A program made the translations under genes and the position numbers. Below are positions 27,598 through 38,536 of a stretch of DNA of 40,851 nucleotides, piece after piece. This DNA is from Sulfuritalea sp. (GTDB lineage Bacteria > Pseudomonadota > Gammaproteobacteria > Burkholderiales > Rhodocyclaceae): the NCBI GenBank assembly GCA_030651305.1, contig JAUSCI010000076.1, positions 1-40,851 on the forward strand, in the 5' to 3' direction. The notes beneath the pieces are model-generated. The model made no database searches. It saw only the letters and a list, made by a program, of their open reading frames with translations, and was not told the DNA's origin. How positions within the stretch are numbered: position 1 is the first letter of the stretch; each line of letters begins with the position of its first letter.

Positions 27598-28050
27598 TCA
27601 GTCGTAGTGCCTCAAGAGTTCAAGCGGAAAGCGCCGACCGGCCAGGTAGTCGCACACACACTGCCACACCAGCGGGCTGCGATGGCGATCCGCGACGGCG
27701 CGAATCTCGTCGGGCGTCATCCAGACGGCGCGCAGGATGCCGTCGTCGAGTACCCGATCCGCTTCGTGCGCACCGAGTTCGCCAGAGAATGCAAAGCGCA
27801 GATAGGTAATATCGCCCTGCGGTCGCGGCCACTGATAGATGCCGACCAGCGCCGTCGGCGTGAAACCCCAGGCTGTTTCTTCCAGCGTTTCGCGGGTACA
27901 GGCAGCAACCAGTGACTCGCCTTCGTCGAGGTGGCCGGCGGGCTGATTGAAGCGCAAACCGGCATCGGTTTCCTCTTCGACCAGCAGGAACCTGCCTTCG
28001 CGCTCGATCAGCGCGGCAACGGTGACATTGGGCTTCCAGATACTATTCAT
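27598..28050 (-). CDS. nudJ: Nudix hydrolase (NudJ-like)
   Basis: This is a 150-residue Nudix protein. The Nudix box is present as [21 protein letters not shown], matching G-x5-E-x7-R-E-U-x-E-E apart from a Thr-Ala after the last Glu. The context immediately upstream of mnmA and the [12 protein letters not shown] start are typical of NudJ, which hydrolyses thiamine pyrophosphate and other diphosphates. The substrate is inferred from context. The start ATG 28050 faces ilvE across a 63-base gap that contains a palindrome. Confidence 0.85.
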   Translation of the reverse strand: MNSIWKPNVTVAALIEREGRFLLVEEETDAGLRFNQPAGHLDEGESLVAACTRETLEETAWGFTPTALVGIYQWPRPQGDITYLRFAFSGELGAHEADRVLDDGILRAVWMTPDEIRAVADRHRSPLVWQCVCDYLAGRRFPLELLRHYD

Positions 28051-28056
28051 CCGCGC

Positions 28057-28078
28057 ATTTTAGCGCCCCTGCTAAAAT
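28057..28078. promoter_or_regulatory. Palindrome with back-to-back -10-like boxes between nudJ and ilvE
   Basis: ATTTTAGC-N6-GCTAAAAT is a perfect inverted repeat. Each arm contains TAAAAT, a 5/6 match to the -10 box, one reading to ilvE and one to the Nudix gene. No clear -35 elements are seen. It could be a shared promoter core or an operator. Confidence 0.4.
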
Positions 28079-28113
28079 CACCATCTCATCTATCGCAACG
28101 CTGGAGATCCATT

Positions 28114-29034
28114 ATGTCCATGGCCGACCGTGACGGCTTCATCTGGTATGACGGCAAGCTCGTGCCCTGGCGCGAAGCTACCACCCATGTGCTGACCCAC
28201 TCGCTGCATTATGGCCTGGCTGTTTTCGAGGGCGTGCGCGCCTACAAGACTGTCTCGGGCACCGCGATCTTCCGCCTCAAGGAGCATATGGACCGGCTGT
28301 TCGCCTCGGCGCACATCTACCGCATGCCCATGCCTTATGACAAGGCGACGCTGATCGAGGCGCACAAGGAAGTGGTGCGCACCAACCAGCTCGAGTCCTG
28401 CTACCTGCGACCGATCGCCTTCTACGGCTCGGAAAAGATGGGCGTCAGCCCACGCGGCGCAACGACGCACGTCTCCGTTGCGGCTTGGCCCTGGGGCGCC
28501 TATCTCGGCGAAGAGGGCATGGAAAAGGGTATCCGCGTCAAGACTTCCAGCTACGCGCGCCATCACGTCAACGTCTCGATGTGCCGCGCCAAGTACTCGG
28601 GCACCTATGCCAACTCGATCCTCGCCAACATGGAAGCGACCGATGACGGTTATGACGAAGCCCTGCTGCTGGACGTGGACGGCTTCGTTGCCGAAGGCGC
28701 CGGCGAGAACCTGTTCGTCGTCAAGGACGGCCAGATCTACGAACCCGAAATCGCTTCGGCGCTGATCGGCATCACGCGCGCCACGGTGCATACGCTGGCG
28801 AAGGAACTCGGCTACACGGTGGTGTCGAAGCGCCTGACGCGCGATGACATCTACATTGCCGACGAGGCCTTCTTCACCGGCACGGCAGCGGAGGTCACGC
28901 CGATCCGCGAACTCGACAACCGCACTATCGGCATCGGCAGCCGCGGCCCGGTCACCGCCAAGATCCAGAGCCTGTTCTTCGACGTCGTGAATGGCAAAGT
29001 ACCGGCCCACGCCGACTGGCTCAGTCTCATCTAA
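28114..29034 (+). CDS. ilvE: Branched-chain amino acid aminotransferase IlvE
   Basis: This is a 306-residue fold-type IV PLP enzyme that makes or degrades Leu, Ile and Val. The N-terminal DGFIWYDGKLVPW and THSLHYGLAVFEGVRAY, the PLP-lysine region MCRAKYSGTYANSILA, and the substrate/cofactor loops GAGENLFVV and FFTGTAAEVTPI are all typical. The start ATG 28114 has GGAG at 28103; a second ATG two codons on is possible. The next gene is a small zinc-finger protein and then waaF, the order seen in related betaproteobacteria. Confidence 0.96.
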   Translation: MSMADRDGFIWYDGKLVPWREATTHVLTHSLHYGLAVFEGVRAYKTVSGTAIFRLKEHMDRLFASAHIYRMPMPYDKATLIEAHKEVVRTNQLESCYLRPIAFYGSEKMGVSPRGATTHVSVAAWPWGAYLGEEGMEKGIRVKTSSYARHHVNVSMCRAKYSGTYANSILANMEATDDGYDEALLLDVDGFVAEGAGENLFVVKDGQIYEPEIASALIGITRATVHTLAKELGYTVVSKRLTRDDIYIADEAFFTGTAAEVTPIRELDNRTIGIGSRGPVTAKIQSLFFDVVNGKVPAHADWLSLI

Positions 29035-29064
29035 ATTTTGTCAAATGTACGCTTGAGGTAAATC

Positions 29065-29271
29065 ATGTCTACTCTCGACGAATCGCAACGCCAGGTTGCC
29101 GTCACCGCCCACGACCTGCCGCTTGCCTGTCCGCGCCCCGGCGCTCCGTTGTGGGCCCGCCATCCGCGGGTCGCCATCGACCTATTGAGGAGCGCCACGG
29201 GTGAGGCCGCGTGCCCCTACTGCGGCACGGTCTATCGCTTTACCGGCGAGAAGCCCAAGGGGCACCACTGA
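29065..29271 (+). CDS. Zinc-finger CHCC-type protein
   Basis: This is a 68-residue protein with a zf-CHCC (PF10276-type) motif. The likely ligands are the Cys in LACPRPG, the His in RHPRV and the pair CPYCGTVYRF. The same fold occurs in the mitochondrial complex I subunit NDUFS6. The bacterial role is unknown. It begins 30 nt after ilvE and is followed by an inverted repeat and waaF. Confidence 0.85.
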   Translation: MSTLDESQRQVAVTAHDLPLACPRPGAPLWARHPRVAIDLLRSATGEAACPYCGTVYRFTGEKPKGHH

Positions 29272-29280
29272 AAACACGTT

Positions 29281-29355
29281 TAGCCACGGAGTTCACGGAG
29301 GGCACAGAGAAATCACCCGTCGGTTCTCTCTGTGATCTCTGTGTCCTCTGTGGCT
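29281..29355. repeat. Imperfect inverted repeat (dispersed REP-like element)
   Basis: The left arm reads AGCCACGGAGTTCACGGAGG and continues to about 29317; the right arm (29321-29355) is its imperfect complement, ending CTCTGTGTCCTCTGTGGCT. Each arm is built of units of about 9 nt with the core CACRGAG. Elements of this CCACGGAG/CACAGAG kind occur in many copies in diverse bacterial genomes (general knowledge). Only this copy is seen in the window. Confidence 0.75.
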
Positions 29356-30372
29356 GAAAAAATTCTCGTCATCGCTCCGTCCTGGATCGGCGACACGATT
29401 CTCGCCCAGCCTTTCTTCGCGCTGCTCAAGCGCAACACGCCGGCGGCCCGCATCGACGTGCTGGCGCCGGACTGGTCGGCGCCGCTGCTGGCGCGCATGG
29501 CCGAGGTCGATGCAGTGATTGTCAATCCTTTTCGCCACGGCGAATTCAGTTTTCTCGCACGTCGTGCCCTCGGTCACCGCTTAATGGGCAATGCGGCCAG
29601 CGCCGGCTATTCGCGGGCGTATGTCTTGCCGAACTCATGGAAGTCGGCGCTGGTGCCCTTCTTCGCCGGCATTCCCCGGCGCATCGGCTATCAGGGCGAA
29701 TCCCGATATCTACTGCTGAATGAGCGCCATCGACTGGACACTGACCGCCACCCGCAACTGATGCAGCGTTACGCCGCGCTGGCCGGACCGCTGCCCGCGA
29801 CCTTGCCGCAACCGCAGTTGAACTCAACTGCGGAGCAGCGGCAGGCCGCGCGCCGCGCCTTGAATCTGCCGTTTGAATCCGTGCCAGTGATCTTCTGCCC
29901 CGGCGCGGAGTACGGCCCCGCCAAGCGCTGGCCGGCGCTGCACTTTGCGGCGCTGGCGCGACTCGTCACGACGCCGCAGAATCCGGTCTGGCTGGTCGGC
30001 TCGGCCAAGGATGCCACTGTCGGCGAGGAAATTTGCGCAGCGGCAAATGGCACGGCACTCAATCTGTGCGGTCGCAGTACGCTGGAACAGGCCATCGACC
30101 TGATCGCCTCCGCTCGTTGCGTGGTGAGCAACGACTCCGGCCTGATGCACGTAGCCGCAGCCCTTGAGCGGCCTTTGGTGGCGCTCTACGGGTCGTCGTC
30201 GCCGGCCTACACGCCACCACTGTCGCCGACCGCCAAGATCATTTCGAGAAGCCTGCCATGCAGCCCCTGCTTCGAGCGCGAATGCCCGCTGGGCCATTTT
30301 GACTGCATGAACGGAATCGACCCGCAGCAGGTAGCGGCCATCATCGCCGCGCAACTTCCTGTTTCTGCCTGA
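29350..30372 (+). CDS. waaF: ADP-heptose:LPS heptosyltransferase II WaaF
   Basis: This is a 340-residue GT9-family enzyme that adds the second heptose to the lipopolysaccharide inner core. The N-terminal KILVIAPSWIGDTILAQPFF, the nucleotide-sugar region FCPGAEYGPAKRWP, and the C-terminal VVSNDSGLMHVAAAL and ALYGSSSP are typical. The start is unclear: three in-frame GTG codons (29332, 29341, 29350), spaced 9 nt apart, all lie inside the right arm of the repeat. The last was chosen because it best fits the usual short N-terminus. None has a Shine-Dalgarno sequence. Confidence 0.92.
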   Translation: MAEKILVIAPSWIGDTILAQPFFALLKRNTPAARIDVLAPDWSAPLLARMAEVDAVIVNPFRHGEFSFLARRALGHRLMGNAASAGYSRAYVLPNSWKSALVPFFAGIPRRIGYQGESRYLLLNERHRLDTDRHPQLMQRYAALAGPLPATLPQPQLNSTAEQRQAARRALNLPFESVPVIFCPGAEYGPAKRWPALHFAALARLVTTPQNPVWLVGSAKDATVGEEICAAANGTALNLCGRSTLEQAIDLIASARCVVSNDSGLMHVAAALERPLVALYGSSSPAYTPPLSPTAKIISRSLPCSPCFERECPLGHFDCMNGIDPQQVAAIIAAQLPVSA

Positions 30373-30374
30373 CC

Positions 30375-30800
30375 GTGCCCAGCCAGAAAATCTTCGCCAG
30401 CCCGCAGGACGTCGAAGCCGCGTTTTACGAGGCGCTGGAGCGTTGCGACATCGACGCCATGATGACCGTCTGGGCCGAAGACGAAGAAGTGGTCTGCGTG
30501 CACCCCGGTGGCCCGCGCCTGACCGGATACGCGATGATTCGCGACGCCTGGCAGCGCGTTTTCGCCAATGGCAGGAAGCTCAGGGTGCGCCTGTCGCAGC
30601 AGACTGCGGTGACCACGCCTTTCGCCATGGTGAGCACCGTGCTGGAACATATTGCCACCGTCGATGACCAGAATCTGAGCGCGCCGGTGGCGGCAACCAA
30701 TGTCTATGTGCGCGGCGCCCTCGGCTGGCGCATGGTCGCCCACCACGCTTCGCCGGTACCGCCCGACAGCATCGGCGAAGCGCCACGCATCCTGCATTGA
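30375..30800 (+). CDS. NTF2-like / SnoaL-like protein
   Basis: This is a 141-residue protein with an NTF2-like (DUF4440 or SnoaL-type) fold: an N-terminal helix (SPQDVEAAFYEALERCDIDAMMTVWAEDE) and a sheet with VVCVHPGGPRLTGYAMIRDAW and GWRMVAHHASPV. Such proteins may be small enzymes or ligand-binding subunits; the substrate is unknown. It starts at GTG 30375, 2 nt after the waaF stop, and overlaps the next gene's TTG start. That placement between waaF and a YheT-like hydrolase is typical for the group. Confidence 0.8.
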   Translation: MPSQKIFASPQDVEAAFYEALERCDIDAMMTVWAEDEEVVCVHPGGPRLTGYAMIRDAWQRVFANGRKLRVRLSQQTAVTTPFAMVSTVLEHIATVDDQNLSAPVAATNVYVRGALGWRMVAHHASPVPPDSIGEAPRILH

Positions 30801-31783
30801 AAGCAACCGTGACCGGGCAGCATTATTCCGCGCCGGCGTGGTTGCCCGGCGGCCATGCGCAAACCATCTGGCCAAGGCTGATCAAGGGACCAGCGCCGGA
30901 CTACCGGCGCGAGCGCTGGGAAACGCCGGACGCGGACTTCATCGATCTCGACTGGATTACCGGCGCACCCGGCGCGCCCTGCGTGGTGCTGTTTCATGGA
31001 CTCGAAGGCAGCTCGGACAGCCACTATGCGCGGCGGCTGATGCATGCAACGGCGCGCCGCGGCTGGCATGGCGTGGTGGTGCATTTTCGCGGCTGCTCGG
31101 GTGAGCCGAACCGCCTCCCCCGCGCCTATCACTCGGGCGACTCGCAGGAGATCGACTGGATACTGCGCCGACTGCGCGCGTACGGCTGCCCGGCGCTGTT
31201 CGCGGCCGGTGTTTCCCTCGGCGGCAATGCCCTGTTGAAGTGGTTGGCGGAACAAGGCAATCACGCACTCGACTTGGTGAATGCAGCGGCATCAGTCAGC
31301 GCGCCGCTGGATCTGGCAGCAGCCAACGCCGCGCTTTCATCCGGCTTCAATCTGGTTTATGCACGGCATTTTCTACACACGCTGATTCCGGCGGCTGTGG
31401 CCAAGGAGCGTCGCTTTCCCGGCCGCATCGACATTCGCCGGGCGCAAGCGGCGCGCACCCTGCGCGACTTCGACGATGCTGTCACCGCGCCTTTGCACGG
31501 CTTTCTTGGCGCCGACGACTACTACGCTCGAAGCAGCGCGGGACCGCTGCTGGGTAGCGTACAAGTTCCGACGTTGCTGCTGCATGCGGCGAACGACCCG
31601 TTTCTGCCGGCGGCCGCCCTGCCGCGCCGCGAGCACTTGCCCGCCACGGTGACGATGGAAATCCATCGTTACGGCGGTCATGTCGGCTTTGTGCACGGCG
31701 CCCTGCCCGGCCGCATCGACTGGCTGCCGCAACGCCTGCTGGCGCATTTTGACGCTCATCTGCCGTCACCCCCTTCGGCGTAA
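30797..31783 (+). CDS. Alpha/beta hydrolase, YheT family
   Basis: This is a 328-residue hydrolase of the YheT/ABHD1-3 type. The signature WLPGGHAQTIWPRL opens the protein. The oxyanion region LFHGLEGSSDSHYARRL, the nucleophile elbow GVSLGGNALLKW (Ser), an acid in LHAANDPFLP and the histidine in YGGHVGFV complete the triad. It may be an esterase of lipid-like substrates; the natural substrate is unknown. The start is TTG 30797, overlapping the previous stop (TTGA); GTG 30809 is an alternative. Confidence 0.88.
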   Translation: MKATVTGQHYSAPAWLPGGHAQTIWPRLIKGPAPDYRRERWETPDADFIDLDWITGAPGAPCVVLFHGLEGSSDSHYARRLMHATARRGWHGVVVHFRGCSGEPNRLPRAYHSGDSQEIDWILRRLRAYGCPALFAAGVSLGGNALLKWLAEQGNHALDLVNAAASVSAPLDLAAANAALSSGFNLVYARHFLHTLIPAAVAKERRFPGRIDIRRAQAARTLRDFDDAVTAPLHGFLGADDYYARSSAGPLLGSVQVPTLLLHAANDPFLPAAALPRREHLPATVTMEIHRYGGHVGFVHGALPGRIDWLPQRLLAHFDAHLPSPPSA

Positions 31784-31819
31784 AATAGTTCCCGCACCAA
31801 CCTTTGCACTATAAGCCGC

Positions 31820-33202
31820 ATGCATATTCCCGCTCCCGAGATTTTCAAGGCTTACGACATTCGCGGCATCGTGCGCACCACGCTGACCGCCGAGACGGTA
31901 TGCAAAATCGGACTGGCACTGGGCAGCGAAGCCGTTGCGCGCGGCGTCAAAACCATCGTCATCGGTCGCGATGGTCGCCTGTCGGGCCCGGAGCTTGCGT
32001 GCGCGCTGGCCCACTGCGTCACGCAAACCGGCGTCAATGTGATTGACATCGGCCGGGTGCCGACGCCGATGACCTACTTCGCCGCCCATGAGTTGGGAAC
32101 AAACAGTTGCGTATCGGTCACGGGCAGCCACAACCCACCGGAGTACAACGGATTGAAGATGGTGCTGGCCGGGCAGACGCTGTACGGCGAAATGATCCAG
32201 GACCTGCGGCGCCGTATCGCCAGCGCCGACTTTTGCGAAGGCCGCGGCTTTGTCAGTCACGCCAACGTTCGCCAAGCCTATCTCGATCGCATCGTCGGCG
32301 ATGTGAAGCTCTCAAGGCCGATGAAGATCGTCATCGATTGCGGCAACGGCGTCGCCGGCGGCGTTGCCCCGGACCTGTTCCGCCGCATGGGCTGCACCGT
32401 CACCGAGCTGTTCTGCGAGGTCGACGGCAACTTCCCCAACCACCATCCGGATCCGTCCAAGCCGGAAAACCTGGTCGACCTGCAACGCGCCTTGCGCGAA
32501 ACCGGGGCAGAACTCGGATTGGCCTTCGACGGCGACGGCGACCGCCTCGGCGTCGTCACCAGGGATGGCGAAATCATTTTCCCCGACCGCCAGCTGATGT
32601 TGTTCGCCGCCGACGTGCTGACGCGCAACCCCGGCGCCCAGATCATCTATGACGTCAAATGTTCGCGCTGGGTGGCGGAGTCGATTCGCCACCAGGGCGG
32701 GCGGCCGCTGATGTGGAATACCGGCCACGCCCTGATCAAGACCAAGCTCAAGGAAACCGGCGCACCGCTGGCCGGCGAGATGAGCGGCCACATGTTCTTC
32801 AAGGAGCGCTGGTTCGGTTTCGACGATGCGCTCTACACCGGCGCCCGTCTGCTCGAAATCGTCTCGCGCTGGAAGGATGCCAACTGGCCGCTGAAGCATC
32901 TGCCCAATGCCATCTCGACACCCGAACTTAACATCAGGATGCAGGAAGGCGAACCCCATGCGCTGGTGGCGAAGCTGCGCGATAGCAGCCGCAAGCTGCT
33001 GCCCGGTGCGCGCGAACTGATCACCATCGACGGCGTACGCGCCGAATATGCCGACGGTTTCGGCCTGGCCCGCGCTTCAAATACCACGCCAGTCGTAGTG
33101 CTGCGCTTTGAGGCCGACACCCGGGCGGCGCTGCTGCGCATCCAGGCCGAATTCAAGGCGGCGCTAGACGCCGTCTGGCCGGGCATTTCTACCGACTTCT
33201 GA
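31820..33202 (+). CDS. algC: Phosphomannomutase / phosphoglucomutase
   Basis: This is a 460-residue alpha-D-phosphohexomutase. The N-terminal FKAYDIRGIV, active-site TGSHNPPEYNG (phosphoserine S103), metal loop D238-G-D240-G-D242-R and sugar loop GEMSGH are present. It makes mannose-1-phosphate and glucose-1-phosphate for LPS and exopolysaccharide. It follows the YheT-like gene by 36 nt and may be in the same transcript. TAAAAT (31781) and TATAAG (31810) could be -10 boxes, but no -35 is visible. It is convergent with alaS. Confidence 0.95.
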   Translation: MHIPAPEIFKAYDIRGIVRTTLTAETVCKIGLALGSEAVARGVKTIVIGRDGRLSGPELACALAHCVTQTGVNVIDIGRVPTPMTYFAAHELGTNSCVSVTGSHNPPEYNGLKMVLAGQTLYGEMIQDLRRRIASADFCEGRGFVSHANVRQAYLDRIVGDVKLSRPMKIVIDCGNGVAGGVAPDLFRRMGCTVTELFCEVDGNFPNHHPDPSKPENLVDLQRALRETGAELGLAFDGDGDRLGVVTRDGEIIFPDRQLMLFAADVLTRNPGAQIIYDVKCSRWVAESIRHQGGRPLMWNTGHALIKTKLKETGAPLAGEMSGHMFFKERWFGFDDALYTGARLLEIVSRWKDANWPLKHLPNAISTPELNIRMQEGEPHALVAKLRDSSRKLLPGARELITIDGVRAEYADGFGLARASNTTPVVVLRFEADTRAALLRIQAEFKAALDAVWPGISTDF

Positions 33203-33211
33203 TGCCGCCCG

Positions 33212-33221
33212 GCGCCTGACT

Positions 33222-33229
<8 letters not shown>
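33212..33229. other. Hairpin at the algC/alaS convergence
   Basis: GCGCCTG-ACTT-CAGGCGC forms a perfect 7-bp stem (33212-33229, 8 bp if the loop is 2 nt) covering the alaS stop, 10 nt past the algC stop. It has no T run on either strand, so termination activity is uncertain. Confidence 0.45.
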
Positions 33230-35858
<2,629 letters not shown>

Positions 35859-35910
35859 GGCGGGGGCGCAAACATTGACGCAAAGCACCGATTTTACGCG
35901 ATCAAGACGT

Positions 35911-35936
35911 GGAAAAGCCCGCGCGCAGGCGGGCTT
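35911..35936 (-). terminator. Terminator of the EF-hand-like gene
   Basis: On the minus strand AAGCCCGC/GCGGGCTT (8-bp stem, 6-nt loop) runs into TTTTCC. It lies just after the stop at 35955 and before alaS. Confidence 0.75.
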
Positions 35937-35954
35937 CGGTGGGCTGCGGCAAGT

Positions 35955-36314
35955 CTACTTGCTCTTGCGCGGGCGATCCTTCTTGCCATCGTGATTGCGG
36001 TCATGTTGAGGGTCGTGCTTCTCTTGCACGATCTGCTGGCTCTGCTTGTTCTGTGCCTGCTTCAGCCGCTCGCGTTCCTTGGGCGTCACCTTGCCGTCGG
36101 CCTTGGCCTTGTCTTCCATGGTCTGGATGCGCTCCTGGCCCTTTTCCAGACGGGCGGCCTCCTTGCCCGTCAATGCGCCAGACGTCACGCCCTGATCGAT
36201 GCGCTGCTGCTGATTGGCCTGGCGCTGGTCGACTTTCGGCGTTGCGGTTTGCGCCAGAACCGGCAGCGCAAATGCGGCAAGGACAGCGATCAAGAGACTG
36301 GATGTGCGTTTCAT
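35955..36314 (-). CDS. Small periplasmic EF-hand-like protein
   Basis: This is a 119-residue secreted protein with a clean Sec signal (MKRTSSLLIAVLAAFALPVLA, cleavage near 21). The mature part is helical, rich in Gln, Lys and Arg. Near the C-terminus is a calcium-loop pattern D105-R-N107-H-D109-G-K-K-D113 (DxNxDGxxD). Two more loop-like stretches resemble worn EF-hands: SGALTGKE (45-52) and ADGKVTPKE (72-80), each keeping the Gly, the hydrophobic residue and the final Glu but lacking most acidic ligands. The RBS AGGAG precedes ATG 36314, and a terminator follows the stop. Calcium binding is inferred, not shown. Confidence 0.8.
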   Translation of the reverse strand: MKRTSSLLIAVLAAFALPVLAQTATPKVDQRQANQQQRIDQGVTSGALTGKEAARLEKGQERIQTMEDKAKADGKVTPKERERLKQAQNKQSQQIVQEKHDPQHDRNHDGKKDRPRKSK

Positions 36315-36399
36315 GCATTGCTCCTCGTTTTGGAATGGGACAGCCCCATGCGCAGAATAACGTCTTCGGAACCTGTTGGCTGACGGCTGAAATAGGCTC

Positions 36400-37119
36400 T
36401 TACATTTCCTTGGCTGACCAGAGATCCGGCCGATCGGTGAATATGGCGCTGACGCCCATGGCAAACAGCCGCTCGGCATCTTCACGGCGATTCACCGTGT
36501 AACAAGCCAGCGGCAAGCCGGCATCGCTCACCGCTGCCAGTGCCTCCGCAGCCAGCGCACGCGCCGAACAATGCACGGCGAACGCCTCCGCTGCCGAGAT
36601 ACGTTCGCGCCAATCGGCCGGAATCGCCTCGACAAGTATTGCGCGGGGCAGCCGCACGGCTTCATCGGCGGCGGCGCGCAAGGCCGAGGCCGAAAACGAC
36701 GACAACAGCAGTTTGCCTTTTGCTGCCGCTGCGTGGCGAGCGACGACGCGTCCGGTCTCGGCTTCCTGTCCGGCGGACGGCTTGATTTCGACGTTGGCCC
36801 ACAAGCCAAGCTCGGCGCACAGCCGCAAGGCTTCATCAAGAGTCGGCAGCGGCTCCACGGCGAAGGCCGGATGGTGCCGACCACCCGCATCGAGTCCGCC
36901 AAGCTGAGCGGAACTCATGTCGGCCACGCGCCCCTGCCCCGAGGTGGTGCGCTGCAGAGTCTCGTCGTGGATCAGGACCGGCACGCCATCGGCGGCGAGC
37001 ATGGCATCGAACTCGACCCCGCGACAGCCGAGGCGCTTTGCCAAGCGCAGACCGGCCAGGGTATTTTCCGGCGTCAGCGCGCCGCCGCAACGATGCGCGA
37101 TGATGCGCGGGTAGATCAT
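36400..37119 (-). CDS. ugpQ: Glycerophosphodiester phosphodiesterase UgpQ
   Basis: This is a 239-residue GDPD-family TIM barrel. It hydrolyses glycerophosphodiesters to glycerol-3-phosphate and an alcohol. The active-site residues lie in IIAHRCGGALTPENTLAGL, VEFDAMLAADGVPVLIHDETLQRTT and NVEIKPS. There is no signal peptide, so it is cytoplasmic like UgpQ, not periplasmic like GlpQ. The ATG overlaps the ugpB stop (ATGA at 37116-37119), so the pair is coupled. Permease and ATPase genes ugpA, ugpE and ugpC are not found here. Confidence 0.92.
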   Translation of the reverse strand: MIYPRIIAHRCGGALTPENTLAGLRLAKRLGCRGVEFDAMLAADGVPVLIHDETLQRTTSGQGRVADMSSAQLGGLDAGGRHHPAFAVEPLPTLDEALRLCAELGLWANVEIKPSAGQEAETGRVVARHAAAAKGKLLLSSFSASALRAAADEAVRLPRAILVEAIPADWRERISAAEAFAVHCSARALAAEALAAVSDAGLPLACYTVNRREDAERLFAMGVSAIFTDRPDLWSAKEM

Positions 37120-38387
37120 CGCTTTCGGGAAATGGCGGCCCTGGCCGGGGGAGCGACCGGAGCCGTGGCCTCACTGACCCGGCGCACGGTGTTGTCGAGC
37201 GCCTCTTTCGCCGCCCGATCTGTGTTCCAGACAAAGACCACTTCTTCGCCGAGAAATTCATGCAGGCGATCACGGATCGGCCCGTGCTTGGCTCGCGTGC
37301 TGCCCTTGCGCGACACCGAAAGGCGTTTTTGCGCAGCATCCAGCACCTGCCGGGGAATGCCGGAATCGCGCAGCGCCATCACCGCTCCCGGAGTCATCGG
37401 CAGGTAGCTGGTGGCGCGGACCCACTCTTTCTGCACGTCGGGCCGCAGCAAAAAAGTCACGAAACGGGCCGCCAGTTTGTACTCGTTCTTCTTATGTCCG
37501 GCCAGCACCCAGACCCCGGCGCCATCAGGCAGGACGTCGGTCGGCTTGGGGCTATACACATCGTCGTAATAGGGCAAGGGAGCCATGCCGACATCGATGC
37601 CCGCGCGCATGGCTTCCGCGTACAGCGATGATTCGCCGGTCAGCATCGCGCATTCGCCGCTGAGAAAGCGCCGGTTGCCTTCGCGTCCCGGTCCCGAGTA
37701 ATGAAAGTAGCGGCTCTTCTGCCAACTCGCGAGCAGCGCCAGGTGCTTGACGTTGACCATGTTGTTTGCCAGCACCTTGTCCAGTTTGCCAACCTTCGCC
37801 ACGACGGCCTCGCCAGCCTGCGTCGAAACATTCTCGGAATGGATCCAGGCAAAACGCGTGGTGGTCAGCGGGCACTTGCCGCCATGGTCATAGATCTCAC
37901 CCGCGACCTTTTGCAATTCCCACCATGTTTTCGCCGGCGTGTCGGGATCGAGTCCGGCCTTGCGCAAACTGGTACGGTTGGTGAACAGCACCGGCAGGGC
38001 AAGCGCCAGCGGCAGTGCCTGAATGCGCCCGCTGGCGTCGTCCACCGCATCCGCCACCTGGGGGTAAAACTGGGCGGCATTGAACTTTTGCCCGCCTTCG
38101 CGCATTACTTCGTGCAAGGGGCGGAAACGCGGCCGCGAGCCGAAAAATTCCATGCTGTCGTCGGGATCGAGCAAGGCGAGGTGCGGCAGTGCATGACGGT
38201 TTTCCAGTCCCCGGGCGTCCTGCAGCACCACTTTGCCCTTGCCCTTCAAAGCGTCGTTGAACCGCAACACCAGGGTCGCAAGAGTATCCAGCGCCTTGCC
38301 ATCCAGGTCATGGCGCAAGCTGATGTCCTGGGCAAAAACCGGGAACGCGGCGCACGACATGAGCAATATCGTGACAATAGTCTTCAT
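37116..38387 (-). CDS. ugpB: Extracellular solute-binding protein, UgpB-like
   Basis: This is a 423-residue ABC-type binding protein with a Sec signal (MKTIVTILLMSCAAFPVFA). The family pattern of glycerol-3-phosphate binding proteins is visible: DTLATLVLRFND, FPLH-like FRPLHEVM, QALPLALALPVLFTNRT, AKTWWELQKVAGEIYDHGGKCPLTT, GAGVWVLAG and ATSYLPMT. Some stretches differ from E. coli UgpB, so the ligand (G3P or glycerophosphodiester) is inferred from the partner ugpQ. The C-terminus has a 40-residue Ala/Pro tail. ATG 38387 has a good RBS (GGAGGAG). The 149-base gap to the divergent membrane gene contains TATAAA, a possible -10. Confidence 0.85.
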   Translation of the reverse strand: MKTIVTILLMSCAAFPVFAQDISLRHDLDGKALDTLATLVLRFNDALKGKGKVVLQDARGLENRHALPHLALLDPDDSMEFFGSRPRFRPLHEVMREGGQKFNAAQFYPQVADAVDDASGRIQALPLALALPVLFTNRTSLRKAGLDPDTPAKTWWELQKVAGEIYDHGGKCPLTTTRFAWIHSENVSTQAGEAVVAKVGKLDKVLANNMVNVKHLALLASWQKSRYFHYSGPGREGNRRFLSGECAMLTGESSLYAEAMRAGIDVGMAPLPYYDDVYSPKPTDVLPDGAGVWVLAGHKKNEYKLAARFVTFLLRPDVQKEWVRATSYLPMTPGAVMALRDSGIPRQVLDAAQKRLSVSRKGSTRAKHGPIRDRLHEFLGEEVVFVWNTDRAAKEALDNTVRRVSEATAPVAPPARAAISRKR

Positions 38388-38536
38388 GTAGCTGCTTCTC
38401 CTCCAATCAGCTGGCGGAAGTTTATACGCATTCGCCGCCGCGCCTGCGACATTGCGCCCATAACTATTCTCGACTAACCTATATCCATTCGTCAGCCACG
38501 GAGGAGAGGGCCGGTCGCGCCCGCGGTGAATGCGCC

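Noticed and set aside
29321-29355. 9-nt periodic GTG-containing units taken as a possible CRISPR or microsatellite.
   Set aside because: There are no spacers and the units form one arm of an inverted repeat.
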